From DASSBG01 sp035699085 (GTDB lineage: Bacteria; Pseudomonadota; Gammaproteobacteria; Xanthomonadales; Rhodanobacteraceae): a stretch of DNA of 64,000 bases. Every line of letters begins with the position of its first letter. Position 1 is the first letter of the stretch. Where the stretch lies: assembly GCA_035699085.1 (NCBI GenBank), contig DASSBG010000015.1, positions 1-64,000 on the forward strand, given 5' to 3'. Shown here in pieces: positions 1 to 9,601 of the stretch. The translations under genes and the position numbers were made by a program. The notes below the pieces were generated by a model. That model saw only the letters and a list, made by a program, of their open reading frames with translations. It ran no database searches and had not been told where the DNA came from.

Positions 1-1
1 C

Positions 2-19
2 GTGGTCATATCTGACCAC
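2..19. repeat. Short perfect inverted repeat at window edge
   Basis: Arms GTGGTCA and TGACCAC (7 bp each) enclose a TATC loop. It could be the end of a terminator for a gene to the left of the window or an operator. No T-run follows, so a classical intrinsic terminator is not supported. Confidence 0.4.
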
Positions 20-100
20 CTCGACGAGGCCTTATACATAGACGCAGCCGGTATTTCGCTGCCGAAAAGCAGAGGTTGACAGTGGGGGCGAGTCCATACA

Positions 101-134
101 TAGGTTGGCGGTGAGCGAAGCGAACCCCAACACG
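101..134 (+). repeat. REP-like repeat, TAGGTTGGCGG family, copy 1
   Basis: Begins TAGGTTGGCGGTGAGC and ends CGAACCCCAACACG. GGTTGG at the left can pair with CCCAAC at the right, giving an imperfect hairpin. The same unit recurs at 224-257, 400-433 (inverted) and 37072-37104. Confidence 0.7.
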
Positions 135-223
135 CCATGCCGGCGCTCGCGCCGTCACCAACGCATCCGACGCTCGCCATGGCGCACGCAGGCGACGCAA
201 ACACCGCGGTGCACGCCAGGCGG

Positions 224-257
224 TAGGTTGGCGGTGAGCGAAGCGAACCCCAACACG
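224..257 (+). repeat. REP-like repeat, TAGGTTGGCGG family, copy 2
   Basis: Same unit as 101-134, in the same orientation and nearly identical across about 34 bp. The downstream CATGC-GGCGCTCGCGCCGTC block is also shared with copy 1, which suggests a larger composite repeat of about 120 bp. Confidence 0.7.
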
Positions 258-399
258 TCATGCGGCGCTCGCGCCGTCACCAACGACCTCGCGCCGTCAA
301 CAACGGCCTTGGGTCCGTCATGCGCGACACGCGCGAGCGTGCCATTGCGTCGCCGGGAGCGCGGCCGCCGCGCGACAAGCACGGCATCGTCGGCGGGAT

Positions 400-433
400 G
401 TTGGGGTTCGCCTGCGGCTCACCGCCAACCTAC
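400..433 (-). repeat. REP-like repeat, inverted copy overlapping the recD stop
   Basis: On the minus strand this reads TAGGTTGGCGGTGAGCC and ends in CCCCAAC. Its leading TAG is the stop codon of recD (positions 432-430), so the element lies exactly at the 3' end of the gene. Confidence 0.7.
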
Positions 434-2340
434 AGAAGCGGCGGCGCTGGGCGAAGCCGCGCGGCGAGGCCGCTGGCGCGATGGACGGGGGTGGCGAGCG
501 CAGCATTGAGGGCGTCGTCGCCGCCCCAGAGTTCGATGGCGCGGCGGGCGCGGGAGGCGCCGGTGTAGAGCAACTGGCGCGAGAGGATGCGGTTGTCGGC
601 ATCGGGTGGCAGCAGCAAGGCGACGTGCTGGTATTCGGAGCCCTGGCTCTTGTGGATGGTGACGGCGAAGGCGCCCTGGTGCTCGGGCAGGCTGCCCGGC
701 GCGAAGCGCACGGCGCGGCGTGCGCCGCCGTGGCTGGCGTCATTGGTGCCCGCGGTGCTTGCGCCCGTCGAGCCGGCCGCGGCGGTGGCCTCGAACCAGA
801 CGCCGAGCTGGCCGTCCTCGTCGGCCAGGCACAGGCCGACGTCGCCGTTGAACAGGCCGGCGGCGTAATCGTTGCGGGTGATCATGACCGCGCGCCCGGC
901 GTACCAGGTGGTGTCGCCGTCGTCGCCGGCGAAGTCGGCCACGTCGTCGCCGCTGCCGCGCAGGCGTTGCTCGATGCGCGCGTTGACCTCCACCGAGCCG
1001 AAGTCGGTTTCGCGCAGCGCGCACAGCAGCTGGCGCTGGCGCAGCGCATCCAGTGCCTTCAGCACGAGGTCATGACGCTGCGCCGGTACCGGTGCGAAGG
1101 CGCCGGCGTCGCGCAGCAGCTGGCGCAGCCGCCCGCACCACTGCTCCAGCGCGGCCCGCAGCGCCGCCTGCGAGGCGACCTCGCGGCGGGTGGCCGCGGT
1201 GCCGGCGCCGCGCCAGGCGTCGGCAAAGGCAGCCGCGTCACCGGCAAGGATCGCCGCATTGACAGGCACCAGCGACACGTCGGCGCGGAAGCAATGCTGC
1301 AGCCGCACCAGCGCCGGCGAGTCCTGCGCCTCCAGCGCACCGACCAGGTCCAGCAGCACCGAACCGGTGGCGACCGAGGTGAGCTGATCTGCGTCGCCCA
1401 CCAGCACCAGCGTTGCGTCCGCCGGCAGCGCGTCGAGCAGCGCGCGCAGCAGCGCCAGGTCGATCATCGAGGCCTCGTCGACCACCACGATGTCGGCCGG
1501 CAGGCGGTTGTCGCGATGGAAGCGGAAGCCGCTGTGGCCGCGGCTGCCGAGCAGGCGGTGCAGCGTGCTGGCCTCGGCGCGCAGGGCGCAGTCGAGCTGC
1601 GGCTGCCAGTCGGCCGGCAACGGCTGCTCGGGATCCGCGCGCAGGCGCTCGGCGCCCTCGCGCAGCGACTGCGACAGGCGCTGCGCCGCCTTGCCGGTGG
1701 GCGCGCCCAGCCGGATCACCGGCTCGCGCTCGCGGCGCGCCGCGCGATCCCGCGCCAGCATCAGCAGCATGCGCAGCACCGTGGTGGTCTTGCCGGTGCC
1801 GGGGCCGCCTGTCAGCACGAACAGGCGCTTGCCAAGCACCTGCGCCACCGCGCGCCGCTGCGGCTGCACGTCATCGCCCGCGTCGCCATTGAACAGCGCG
1901 TCGAGTGCCGCATCCACCGCCTCGCCGGGCGCCGACGCCGGCGGCTCGAGGCGCCCCGCGATGGCGGCGGCCACGGCGCATTCGTGCAGGTAGTTGCGGC
2001 GCAGGTAGAAGAACTCGCCGCTGACGACAAACGGCGTGTCAAAACCGGGGTCAGAGTGCACTTTCTCGCTGCCGTTGCCGACCAGCGCCTCGCCCGCCAG
2101 TGCGGCACGCTCGTCGGCACTGAGCGGCGGCATGCCGTGGTGCCCGCCGGCGAGCGGCAGCGCGCTGTCGCCGTTGCCCTCTGCCAGGCTGGCCCAGCCG
2201 GCAACGCGCGCCAGCAGCGGCGAGCCGCCGTGGATGCGCACCCAGCGCGCCACCGCGCGGTCCAGCGCACGCCAGTCCTCGGGCCAGGGCTGCGCGCCGG
2301 GCAGCGGGCGGAAGTGGTAGCCGTTGGTCTGCGCGTTCAC
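430..2340 (-). CDS. recD: Exodeoxyribonuclease V alpha subunit RecD
   Basis: RecD is the 5'-3' helicase motor of RecBCD, which processes double-strand ends for recombination and degrades foreign linear DNA. The 636-residue product shows Walker A GGPGTGKTTT near residue 180, a VVDEAS Walker B motif, and a C-terminal UvrD-like motif (VTIHKSQGSEY). The start is a GTG that overlaps the recB stop (GTGA), so the two are translationally coupled. An odd stretch, EKVHSDPGF (residues 92-100), just before the conserved FFYLRRNYLHE block, is encoded by a fragment of a palindromic repeat also found at 30519-30543. The stop TAG is the first codon of a REP-like repeat. Confidence 0.95.
   Translation of the reverse strand: MNAQTNGYHFRPLPGAQPWPEDWRALDRAVARWVRIHGGSPLLARVAGWASLAEGNGDSALPLAGGHHGMPPLSADERAALAGEALVGNGSEKVHSDPGFDTPFVVSGEFFYLRRNYLHECAVAAAIAGRLEPPASAPGEAVDAALDALFNGDAGDDVQPQRRAVAQVLGKRLFVLTGGPGTGKTTTVLRMLLMLARDRAARREREPVIRLGAPTGKAAQRLSQSLREGAERLRADPEQPLPADWQPQLDCALRAEASTLHRLLGSRGHSGFRFHRDNRLPADIVVVDEASMIDLALLRALLDALPADATLVLVGDADQLTSVATGSVLLDLVGALEAQDSPALVRLQHCFRADVSLVPVNAAILAGDAAAFADAWRGAGTAATRREVASQAALRAALEQWCGRLRQLLRDAGAFAPVPAQRHDLVLKALDALRQRQLLCALRETDFGSVEVNARIEQRLRGSGDDVADFAGDDGDTTWYAGRAVMITRNDYAAGLFNGDVGLCLADEDGQLGVWFEATAAAGSTGASTAGTNDASHGGARRAVRFAPGSLPEHQGAFAVTIHKSQGSEYQHVALLLPPDADNRILSRQLLYTGASRARRAIELWGGDDALNAALATPVHRASGLAARLRPAPPLL
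2041..2065 (-). repeat. Palindromic-repeat fragment inside recD
   Basis: These 25 bp are identical to 30519-30543, the left arm plus flank of the intergenic palindrome after rppH (core CCGGGGTCAGAGTGC). In recD the fragment is read in frame and gives EKVHSDPGF. Only one arm is present, so no hairpin can form here. Confidence 0.8.
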
Positions 2341-5300
2341 GGCCGCGCTCCTTCGCCGCGCAGCGCCGCCCCCGCGGCATCGAGCAGCGAATCAGGGAAG
2401 CGGTGGCGCCAGATGCCGGCCTTCGGCGCAAGGCCGGCGGCGCGCACGAACAGGTATATGCATTCACCCAGATGATCGCTGCGCCGGTAGGCCTCCCCCA
2501 GCCGCTGCGTGAGATAGCGGTCGACCGCCAGCGTGTAGAGCAGTGCCTGGAAGCGGTAGTGGTGCTGGTCCATCGCCCGGCGCAGCGCGTCGTCCTGGTA
2601 GGCGTCGAGGTTGTCACCGAGGTGGTTGCCCTTGTAGTCGAGCACGTGGAACCGCCCACCGTGCTGGAACACCAAGTCGATCTTGCCGTTCATCAGGCCG
2701 CTGAGCCGCTGGCGGCTGCGCGGCACCAAGTCCGGCTCGCCATGCTGCGCGCAGGCGGCGCGCAGTGCCGGCATCGAGACACGCTCGAGCACGAAGTTGA
2801 ATTCCATTTCGGCGCGCTGGTCGGCGGCGCTCACGTCGGCGAGCCGCAGGTCTTCCGCGCCGGCAAGGCCCAGCGGTGCCTCGAGCGCGCCCTGCAGGCG
2901 CTGCGCCAGCCGCGTGGCCAGCGTCGACGGCTCGACGTCCCTGCGGCGCACGCCGGCTTCGACCAGGCACTGCTCGACCAGCGGCTGCTGCGCGGTCAGC
3001 GGCTGGCCGACGGCGCGTTGCTCGAAGATTGCGTGCACGGCATTGCCGAAGTCGGTGCCGCGCACGGCGGCCAGCGCCTGCAATGCGGCGTGCGGTGCGG
3101 CGTCGGTGGCGATTGCGGTTGCGATCGCGGCCGTGGTGGCGTCGGCGGCAGCGAGCTTGTCGGCTTCGTCGCGTGCATGCTCGGCCTCGTCGTCGGCCGC
3201 CGCCTCGTCCTCGACGCCGAGCGGCTGGTAGCGGGTCAGCGTGGAGAAGCTGTGCCGGCCTGGCAGCGGCCCTGGTGCGCGCGGCGGCATCGGGCGCGCG
3301 CGGCGCTCGCCGGGTTCTGACGCCGGTGGCTGCCAGGCTTGCGTCGGTCGCGCGTCCCATGGCTCGTCGCTCCAGCAGATCTGCGGCGTGGCGGCGGCGA
3401 GTTCGTCGCTGCCGCGCGCCGGCTGCATGCGCTCGAGGATCACGTCCAGTGCGCTGCGTTCGGTGCCGGTGGTGCAGACCGTCGCGCCGGCCTTCTTGGC
3501 TCGCGCCGGCGCCAAGGCGTAAAGATGGCAGGCATGGATGGCGCGCGTCAGGGCCACGTAGAGCACGCGAAAGCGCTCGTCCTGCAGGTCCAGGCATTCC
3601 CGCTGGCGCGCCTCGGCCGAAATGTCGGCGACGCGCCGGCCGGTGTTCGGGTCGCTGACGGTGTGGATGTCGCCTTTCTTGATCTGCAGTTCCTTGTGCG
3701 CCCACATCAGCGGCAGGAACACGATGTTGAATTCCAGGCCCTTGCTGGCGTGCAGCGTCATCAGCCGCACGCGCGGGCCGTCCGACTCGATGCGCAGCTG
3801 CAGCGCGTCGGCGGCGTCCTCGCTGTCGTTGCCGCGCGCCTCGCGGCAGTCGGCCAGCCAAGCCAGCAGCTCCTCCTCGCCCACCACCTCGCCGCTGTGT
3901 TCCTGCAGCAATTCGCCCATGTGGCGCAGGTCGGTCAGCACGCGCTCGCCGGCGCGGGTGGCGAGGTAGCGCGTGGCCAGCCGGCCGCTCAATGCCTCGA
4001 CCACCGACTGCACGCCGCGCCGGCGCCAGGCGGCGTGCCAGCGGCGGAACACCTCGGTGACCGGCTGCCAGCTGGCGACGTCGTCGCCCCAGGCCTGCAG
4101 CTGGCTGAAGCTGGCGCCCCAGAGCCGCGTCGCGGCGGCGGCGCGCAGGGCGCCGAGCTGGTCATGGTGGACCACCGCGTGCAGCACCACCTGCAGTTCG
4201 CGCGCGGTGTCGGTCAGGAACACGCTGCTGCGGCTGGAGGTGACGCAGGGCACGCCGCGCGCCGTCAGCAGGTTGCGCAGTTCGCTGACCTGCGCGTTGG
4301 CCGGCAGCAGCACGGCGATGTCGGCCGGCGTCACCGGCTTGCCGCCGATGCTGTGGGTGCCGTCGCGCAGCATGCCGGCGATCTCGTCGGCGCACAGCGT
4401 CAGCGCCAGCGTGCGCCGCTCGGGCACCGCGTCCGGCGGCGTTTTGCAGTAGCGGATCACCAGCGGCTGGTCGCAGGGTTTGCCATCGAGGTGGTACGGC
4501 TTTGCTTCGCGGCGGCCGCTGGCGGTCACCGGCTGGTAGCGGATCGGCTGTGTCTCCTCGGCACCGAGCGCCGCGCCGCCGACGGCATAGAACTGGTTGA
4601 AAGCGGCGACCAGCGCCGGCGACGAGCGGTAGTTCACCTTCAGCGTGAGGCGGTCGCCGCTGTCCGCACGCCCGGCGGCGCGCTGGTAGGCGTGGATGTC
4701 GCCGCCGCGGAAGCGGTAGATGGCCTGCTTGGGGTCGCCGATCATCAGCAGGCGGCCGCGCGGCGCGCCGTCGGCGTCGCTGTAGATGGCGTCGAGGATG
4801 CCGTACTGCAGGCCGTCGGTGTCCTGGAATTCGTCGACCAGCGCCACCGGCCAGGCCGCGCACAGCGCGTCGGCCAGCGGTCGTTCGCCGGTGGCCGAGG
4901 CCGATTCGCGCTGCAGCGCCTCGGAGACCAACTGCAGCAGGCCATCGAAACTCAGCTGGTGGCGCGCCTGCAGGCGTACGCGAAGCGCCTGCCGCGCGAC
5001 CGCGGTGACCTCGCGCCAGAAATCCAGCACCGGCCCCTCCTCGACCCGCGCCAGCAGCGTCATGGCGCGGCGGGCGAAGTCGAGCACGGTGGCCACTTCG
5101 GCGTCTGCCTGATGGGCCTTCGCCAGTCCCGTGCGCTTCCCGACCCCGTCGAACAAACTTCGACCCTTGGCCTCCATGCAACGCGAACCGTCCTCGATGC
5201 AGGCGGCAAGCGCCAGCAGGCCGCGGCACAGCCTCGTGTTGGAGCCAAAACAGCCGGCGACCCTGCGCAGGCGAGGTACCCACGACGTTGGCAGCTCCGC

Positions 5301-6032
5301 CTCCAGGTCGGTCGGTCCCACCGCGGCCACTTCGACGTCGGGCTTGAGGCACTCGCCCAGCCGGCGTTGCAGCTTCACGCGATCGAGGTCCGGCAGCAGC
5401 TGGCGTTGCTGCTCGACCAGCGGGTCGCTGTCGTCGCCTTGCTGCAGCCGCCGCCAGAGATCGCCGATCACTTCCTCGCGCAACGCGTCGTCGGCGATCA
5501 GCTCGCCCATCACGAAGGGCGCGCCGCAGGCGAACGGGTGGTCGGCGAGGATGCGCCGGCAGAGGCTGTGCAGGGTCAGGATCGGCGCCAGGTCGAGCTC
5601 GGCCAGCGCCAGGCGCAGGCGCTGCAGGTCAGCCGCGCGTACCGTGGCGTTCGTCGCCCAGCGCGACTGCAGCCACTGCACGTCCAGGCTCTCCGCCTGC
5701 GAGTCAGCCGCCGTGGCGTCAGGCACCTGGCGCAGCGCCCACTGCAGCTTGCCGCGCAGGCGCTCGCGCAGTTCGGCGGCGGCAGGATTGGTGAAGGTGG
5801 TGACCACGATCTGGCGCGGCGACAGGCCGCGCTCCAGCAGCAGCCTCAGATAGAGGACGGCGATGGTCCAGGTCTTGCCGGTGCCGGCGCTGGCCTCGAT
5901 CAGGCTGCGGCCGCCGTCGGCGAGACTGAGCTCGCGCCAGTCGGCGGGCACGGGCGCTTTCGCCGCGTTCGCGGCTTTGCCCTTGGCCTTGCCGCGGGTG
6001 CTGCTGCGCGGGCCCCCGGTGACGGCGCTCAC
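2337..6032 (-). CDS. recB: Exodeoxyribonuclease V beta subunit RecB
   Basis: RecB is the 3'-5' helicase and sole nuclease of RecBCD. The 1231-residue frame carries Walker A EASAGTGKTW near residue 45, VDEFQDTDGLQ (motif II), NYRSSPALV, LMTLHASKGLEF (motif V region) and, in the C-terminal nuclease domain, GKIDLVF followed by VLDYKGN, the metal-binding Asp and Lys. The frame stays open far upstream, but the GTG at 6032 overlapping the recC TGA (GTGA) is the expected start and gives the usual length. The gene sits between recC and recD with 4-bp overlaps on both sides, implying one transcript. Confidence 0.95.
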   Translation of the reverse strand: MSAVTGGPRSSTRGKAKGKAANAAKAPVPADWRELSLADGGRSLIEASAGTGKTWTIAVLYLRLLLERGLSPRQIVVTTFTNPAAAELRERLRGKLQWALRQVPDATAADSQAESLDVQWLQSRWATNATVRAADLQRLRLALAELDLAPILTLHSLCRRILADHPFACGAPFVMGELIADDALREEVIGDLWRRLQQGDDSDPLVEQQRQLLPDLDRVKLQRRLGECLKPDVEVAAVGPTDLEAELPTSWVPRLRRVAGCFGSNTRLCRGLLALAACIEDGSRCMEAKGRSLFDGVGKRTGLAKAHQADAEVATVLDFARRAMTLLARVEEGPVLDFWREVTAVARQALRVRLQARHQLSFDGLLQLVSEALQRESASATGERPLADALCAAWPVALVDEFQDTDGLQYGILDAIYSDADGAPRGRLLMIGDPKQAIYRFRGGDIHAYQRAAGRADSGDRLTLKVNYRSSPALVAAFNQFYAVGGAALGAEETQPIRYQPVTASGRREAKPYHLDGKPCDQPLVIRYCKTPPDAVPERRTLALTLCADEIAGMLRDGTHSIGGKPVTPADIAVLLPANAQVSELRNLLTARGVPCVTSSRSSVFLTDTARELQVVLHAVVHHDQLGALRAAAATRLWGASFSQLQAWGDDVASWQPVTEVFRRWHAAWRRRGVQSVVEALSGRLATRYLATRAGERVLTDLRHMGELLQEHSGEVVGEEELLAWLADCREARGNDSEDAADALQLRIESDGPRVRLMTLHASKGLEFNIVFLPLMWAHKELQIKKGDIHTVSDPNTGRRVADISAEARQRECLDLQDERFRVLYVALTRAIHACHLYALAPARAKKAGATVCTTGTERSALDVILERMQPARGSDELAAATPQICWSDEPWDARPTQAWQPPASEPGERRARPMPPRAPGPLPGRHSFSTLTRYQPLGVEDEAAADDEAEHARDEADKLAAADATTAAIATAIATDAAPHAALQALAAVRGTDFGNAVHAIFEQRAVGQPLTAQQPLVEQCLVEAGVRRRDVEPSTLATRLAQRLQGALEAPLGLAGAEDLRLADVSAADQRAEMEFNFVLERVSMPALRAACAQHGEPDLVPRSRQRLSGLMNGKIDLVFQHGGRFHVLDYKGNHLGDNLDAYQDDALRRAMDQHHYRFQALLYTLAVDRYLTQRLGEAYRRSDHLGECIYLFVRAAGLAPKAGIWRHRFPDSLLDAAGAALRGEGARP

Positions 6033-9000
6033 GCTACGGCCTCCAGGCGCGGGGGCTGAAGCCGGATGCAGTCCTGCAGTTCGGCGGCAAAGGTTCGCAG
6101 CGCGATCAGCTCGTCGCTGCCGAGGCCAAAGTCCGCGTCGCCGGCCAGCAGCCGCGCGTAGCCGGGAGCGTAGTCGCGCTCGCCTCGGCTGTGGTCGCCG
6201 CCGGCCCAGGCGTCCGCCGCGGCGTCCGGTTTCGGCTCGCCGTTTACCCCCGGCGCGATGCTGTACCAGGCGGTCTTTGGGAAGTACCACTTCGGCGTGC
6301 CCTGTGCCTCGATCCACCAGTCGAGCAGCCGCACGATGCGCTGCTCCAGGTCGCCGAGCAGCGTCGTGCGCGCCGCCGCGCCAGCTTGCAGCAGCACGCC
6401 GTCCCAGCCGTTGATGCCGTCCTGCCACGGCGTGCCGCCATGCAGCAGCACATGCAGGCGAACCGCCGGCAGCGTGCCGCCGGCGCGCGCGCTCTGCAGG
6501 CGCAGCAGCGCCCAGTCGAGGAACATCGGCAGGCGGTAGCGAAAATCGACGTCGGCTTCCTTTTTCAGCTTGCCCTTCCTGCCGGAAACCGTGCGCATGA
6601 CCAGCCACTGAGCGCCATCGTGGGCCGGATACACCTGCTCGACCTGGCCGGTCAGGCGCCGGCCGTCCAGCAGCAGGTCGATGTCGTGGTTCGCCTGTAT
6701 CGGCGTGGCGCCGAGGCCGGGCAGCTTGCGCGCCTGCTCCAGCATCGCGTTGGCGACGGTGCACTCGTCGGTCCAGGCCTTCAGGCCCGGTGCGCCCGGC
6801 GCCAGCAGCCCGCCCAGCCGCAGCCATTCCGGCGGCTTCGTGAGATCAAGCTCCGCCGTGCCGTTCGCCAGCGCCTCGAAGAACACCCGCTTCGCCACCG
6901 TCGCCATCGGCGGCAGTTTGGCGTCCAGCGGCTCCTCCTGCGGCAGGCGGTCATCATCCAGCGCGTCCAGCCGCACGTGCATGCGGCCGCGCAACAGTTG
7001 CTGCGCCGGGTTCTTGTACCAGGCCTTGACCTCGCGCAGCGGGATGGGCGGATCGATGGCCACCGGCCGGACCTGCCTCAGGTCGAGGAACGGCGGCACC
7101 GCGGCGTCGCGGCCGTCGCCCCGCATGGCGGCGAAGCGCGCCTCGTGGGAGAACAGCCGCGGGTCGGCACCGTCGAAGTAGCGCGCGTCGAAGGGCTGCA
7201 ACGGATGCTTCACTCGCCAGGGCCGGTCGATCTCGCCGTCGTCCGGGTCGAGGCCGGCGGCGAGATCCAGCGCCGCCAGCAGCTCGGCCAGCGGCGCCGC
7301 AGGGTTGCGCGCCTTGCCGTCGTGCACGCCCTCGCCAACGTGGCTCAGGTGCAGGCGCGCGCGCGCCGACATCAGCGTCTCCAGGAACAGGTAGCGGTCG
7401 TCGCTGCGCACGTCGCGGTCGCCCAGCCGGCGGAAGCGGGCCATCAGGTCCAGGCCGCTGTCGCTGGTGGCGCGCGGGAAGGCACCGTCGTCGAGGCCGA
7501 GCACCGCCACCACCTTGAAGGGGATGGCGCGCTGCGGAACCATGCCGCAGAAGGTGATGCCACCCATCAGGAAGCGCTGGCGCTCCGGGGCGGATTCGAT
7601 GCGCTCGACCAGCAGGTCGCGCACCACCGCGTAGTGCAGCGTCGGGTCCTCGCCGGCGCCGGCCGGTTCGCTTGCGAGGGCGCGGACGAAGCGCAGCAGC
7701 ATGGCGTGCGCCTCGCGCGCCGCGGCGTCGGTGGGGTCGATGCGGAACAGCGCTTCGACGCTGCGCTCCAGTTGCGCGGCCCATTCGCTGGCCGGCAGGC
7801 GCTGGTCGGCCAGCGAGCACAGGCGCTGCAGCTCGCCGAGCAGCTGGTCGAGCGCGCCGAGCTGCTCGGCCGCCGGCCCGTCGATGCCGGTGAGCGGCGC
7901 CAGTGCGCTGCCGTCGGCCAGGTGCACGGGTGCCTGCCGATCGTCGTCGGCGGCATCGGCCATCAGGTAGCCGGCGAGCAGGCGGTCCATGGCCCAGCCG
8001 AAGCCGTGCTCGGCGATCGGCGGCACGCCGAAGCGCTGGCGGAACGGCCCGTCCAGCGCCCAAGCCACGCGGCTGCGGCGCAGCCAGTCGGCAAGCTCTT
8101 CAATGCCGGCGGCGTCCAGCCCCAGGCGCCGCGCGATCTCCGGCACCGCCAGCAGGTCGACCACTTCCGGCGCACTGATGCGCGCTGCGGGCAGGTCGAG
8201 CAGGCGGCGGAAGGCGCCGAACAGCGGGTGGCTGCTGGCCACCGCGATGTCGGCGAGGTGGTAGGGCAGCGGGTTGCGGCCGTCGCCGGGCGCGCCGAAC
8301 ACCGAGGGGATCAGCGGCACGTAAGCCTGGATGTTGGGCGCCATCACGACGATGTCCGACGGCCGGATCGGCTGACCGTCGGCGTCGGCTGAGGCCAGCG
8401 CATCCAGCAACTGGTCGCGCAGCACCTCCAGCTCGCGCAGCCGTGTGTGGCAGGCGTGCACGCGCAGCGAGGCGTCGGCGCGCTCGGCCGCGTCGTCGGA
8501 CGCCAGCGGATGCTCCATCAGGCCAAAATCCAGCGCGCGGATGCTTTGCTGCACGCGCGCCAGGCGATCGGCCGGCTTGCCGGCCTGCAGGTCCTGCCAG
8601 TGGCGCACGTCCTCCAGCACGTCGCCGTCGCCCTCGGCGCCGGCCAGCGCCAGCATGAAGTGCTGGCCCATGCGGCCCCAGCTGGCCAGCAGCGGGTGGC
8701 CCTGCTCGACCCAGTAGTCGTCGCCGTGCTCGGCGATGCGCGCCAGTTCCTGCGCGCGTTCCGATCGCAACCTGGCCAGCGTGTCGCCGAGGCCGCCCCA
8801 GTACTGCCGGCAGGGATCGGGAACGTACAGGGCCACCAACCGGCGCGTGCTCCAGGCGCGCAGCACGGCCAGTTCCGAGGGCGCGAGGTGGCTGGTGCCG
8901 AAGACGTGCAGGGTTTCGTCGCCGGTCTCGCCGATGTCGGTCTGCAGCTGCGCGATCAAGGCCTGGACGACGTCGCCGCGGTGCGCGCCAAGGCGCTTCT

Positions 9001-9601
9001 GCAGGCGGCGCCACAGCGGCGCCAGCAGCTCGCGCTCGGTGGCGGCCGCGAGCGCGTCGCCGCTGCCGCGGGCCGCCGCCGAGTGGTTGCCGCGCTCCCA
9101 CGCCTGCAGCCAGTCCGGGCGGTAGACGAGGTATTGCGAATACAGGCCGGCCAGGCGGTCGGCAAGCTGGAAGCGGCGCCGCGCGGCATCGGCGGCGCCA
9201 CCACCGGGCGCGCTGTCGTCACCGTCGTCACCAAGGTCCGCGAGGTACGCGGCGACGCGTGCGTCGGAGACGCCGGCGGCCGCGAGGTCGCCCTCGAGCA
9301 GCGCGTGGATTGCCCAGCGCAGCTGCGGCCGGCGGTAGCGCGGCAGCGCGACGGCCTGCCGGCCCAGGCGTTGCTGCGCCAGCCGGTCGATCCAACTGCT
9401 GGGCAGCAGGATGTCGAGGTTGGCGGCAATGCCGTCCGGGCCCGCGGCCCGCGCCAGCGCGCCGTTGAGCCACTGCTTGATACCCGGATGGGCCGCGATC
9501 AGGGTCTGCGGCGCCAGCGGGTTGCGTGGCGCGGTGGCCGCCATCAGCGCGCGCAGCGGCTCGAGCAGTGCCTCCAGCCGGCTGGCGCGGTAGATCACCA
9601 T
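6029..9601 (-). CDS. recC: Exodeoxyribonuclease V gamma subunit RecC
   Basis: RecC is the scaffold subunit that scans for Chi in RecBCD. With the ATG at 9601 the protein begins MVIYRASRLEALLEPL, close to the N terminus of Escherichia coli RecC (YHSNRLDVLEAL), and runs 1190 residues. Later stretches such as GIAANLDILLPSSWI, PLPYHLAD and ALDDDRLPQEEPL fit the family. An in-frame start at 9706 would add 35 residues with no family likeness; the segment AAGGCGAGG lies just upstream of 9601. It is the first gene of recC-recB-recD. Its promoter should lie in 9602-9900. Confidence 0.93.
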   Translation of the reverse strand: MVIYRASRLEALLEPLRALMAATAPRNPLAPQTLIAAHPGIKQWLNGALARAAGPDGIAANLDILLPSSWIDRLAQQRLGRQAVALPRYRRPQLRWAIHALLEGDLAAAGVSDARVAAYLADLGDDGDDSAPGGGAADAARRRFQLADRLAGLYSQYLVYRPDWLQAWERGNHSAAARGSGDALAAATERELLAPLWRRLQKRLGAHRGDVVQALIAQLQTDIGETGDETLHVFGTSHLAPSELAVLRAWSTRRLVALYVPDPCRQYWGGLGDTLARLRSERAQELARIAEHGDDYWVEQGHPLLASWGRMGQHFMLALAGAEGDGDVLEDVRHWQDLQAGKPADRLARVQQSIRALDFGLMEHPLASDDAAERADASLRVHACHTRLRELEVLRDQLLDALASADADGQPIRPSDIVVMAPNIQAYVPLIPSVFGAPGDGRNPLPYHLADIAVASSHPLFGAFRRLLDLPAARISAPEVVDLLAVPEIARRLGLDAAGIEELADWLRRSRVAWALDGPFRQRFGVPPIAEHGFGWAMDRLLAGYLMADAADDDRQAPVHLADGSALAPLTGIDGPAAEQLGALDQLLGELQRLCSLADQRLPASEWAAQLERSVEALFRIDPTDAAAREAHAMLLRFVRALASEPAGAGEDPTLHYAVVRDLLVERIESAPERQRFLMGGITFCGMVPQRAIPFKVVAVLGLDDGAFPRATSDSGLDLMARFRRLGDRDVRSDDRYLFLETLMSARARLHLSHVGEGVHDGKARNPAAPLAELLAALDLAAGLDPDDGEIDRPWRVKHPLQPFDARYFDGADPRLFSHEARFAAMRGDGRDAAVPPFLDLRQVRPVAIDPPIPLREVKAWYKNPAQQLLRGRMHVRLDALDDDRLPQEEPLDAKLPPMATVAKRVFFEALANGTAELDLTKPPEWLRLGGLLAPGAPGLKAWTDECTVANAMLEQARKLPGLGATPIQANHDIDLLLDGRRLTGQVEQVYPAHDGAQWLVMRTVSGRKGKLKKEADVDFRYRLPMFLDWALLRLQSARAGGTLPAVRLHVLLHGGTPWQDGINGWDGVLLQAGAAARTTLLGDLEQRIVRLLDWWIEAQGTPKWYFPKTAWYSIAPGVNGEPKPDAAADAWAGGDHSRGERDYAPGYARLLAGDADFGLGSDELIALRTFAAELQDCIRLQPPRLEAVA

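Larger units (their letters stand above)
20..429. other. Gene-free spacer holding REP-like repeats
   Basis: No convincing gene is seen in this 410-bp stretch; the open frames on both strands are Arg/Ala/Pro-rich and match no known family. It holds two direct copies and one inverted copy of the TAGGTTGGCGGTGAGC repeat, each followed by related ACGCCATGC/ACGTCATGC and CGCGCCGTCACCAACG blocks, so the whole stretch looks like decayed repeat DNA downstream of recD. Confidence 0.6.

Noticed and set aside
6032..6827. Upstream extension of the recB frame by 265 codons
   Set aside because: It lies within recC in another frame and has no RecB likeness; the GTGA overlap start gives the normal length.
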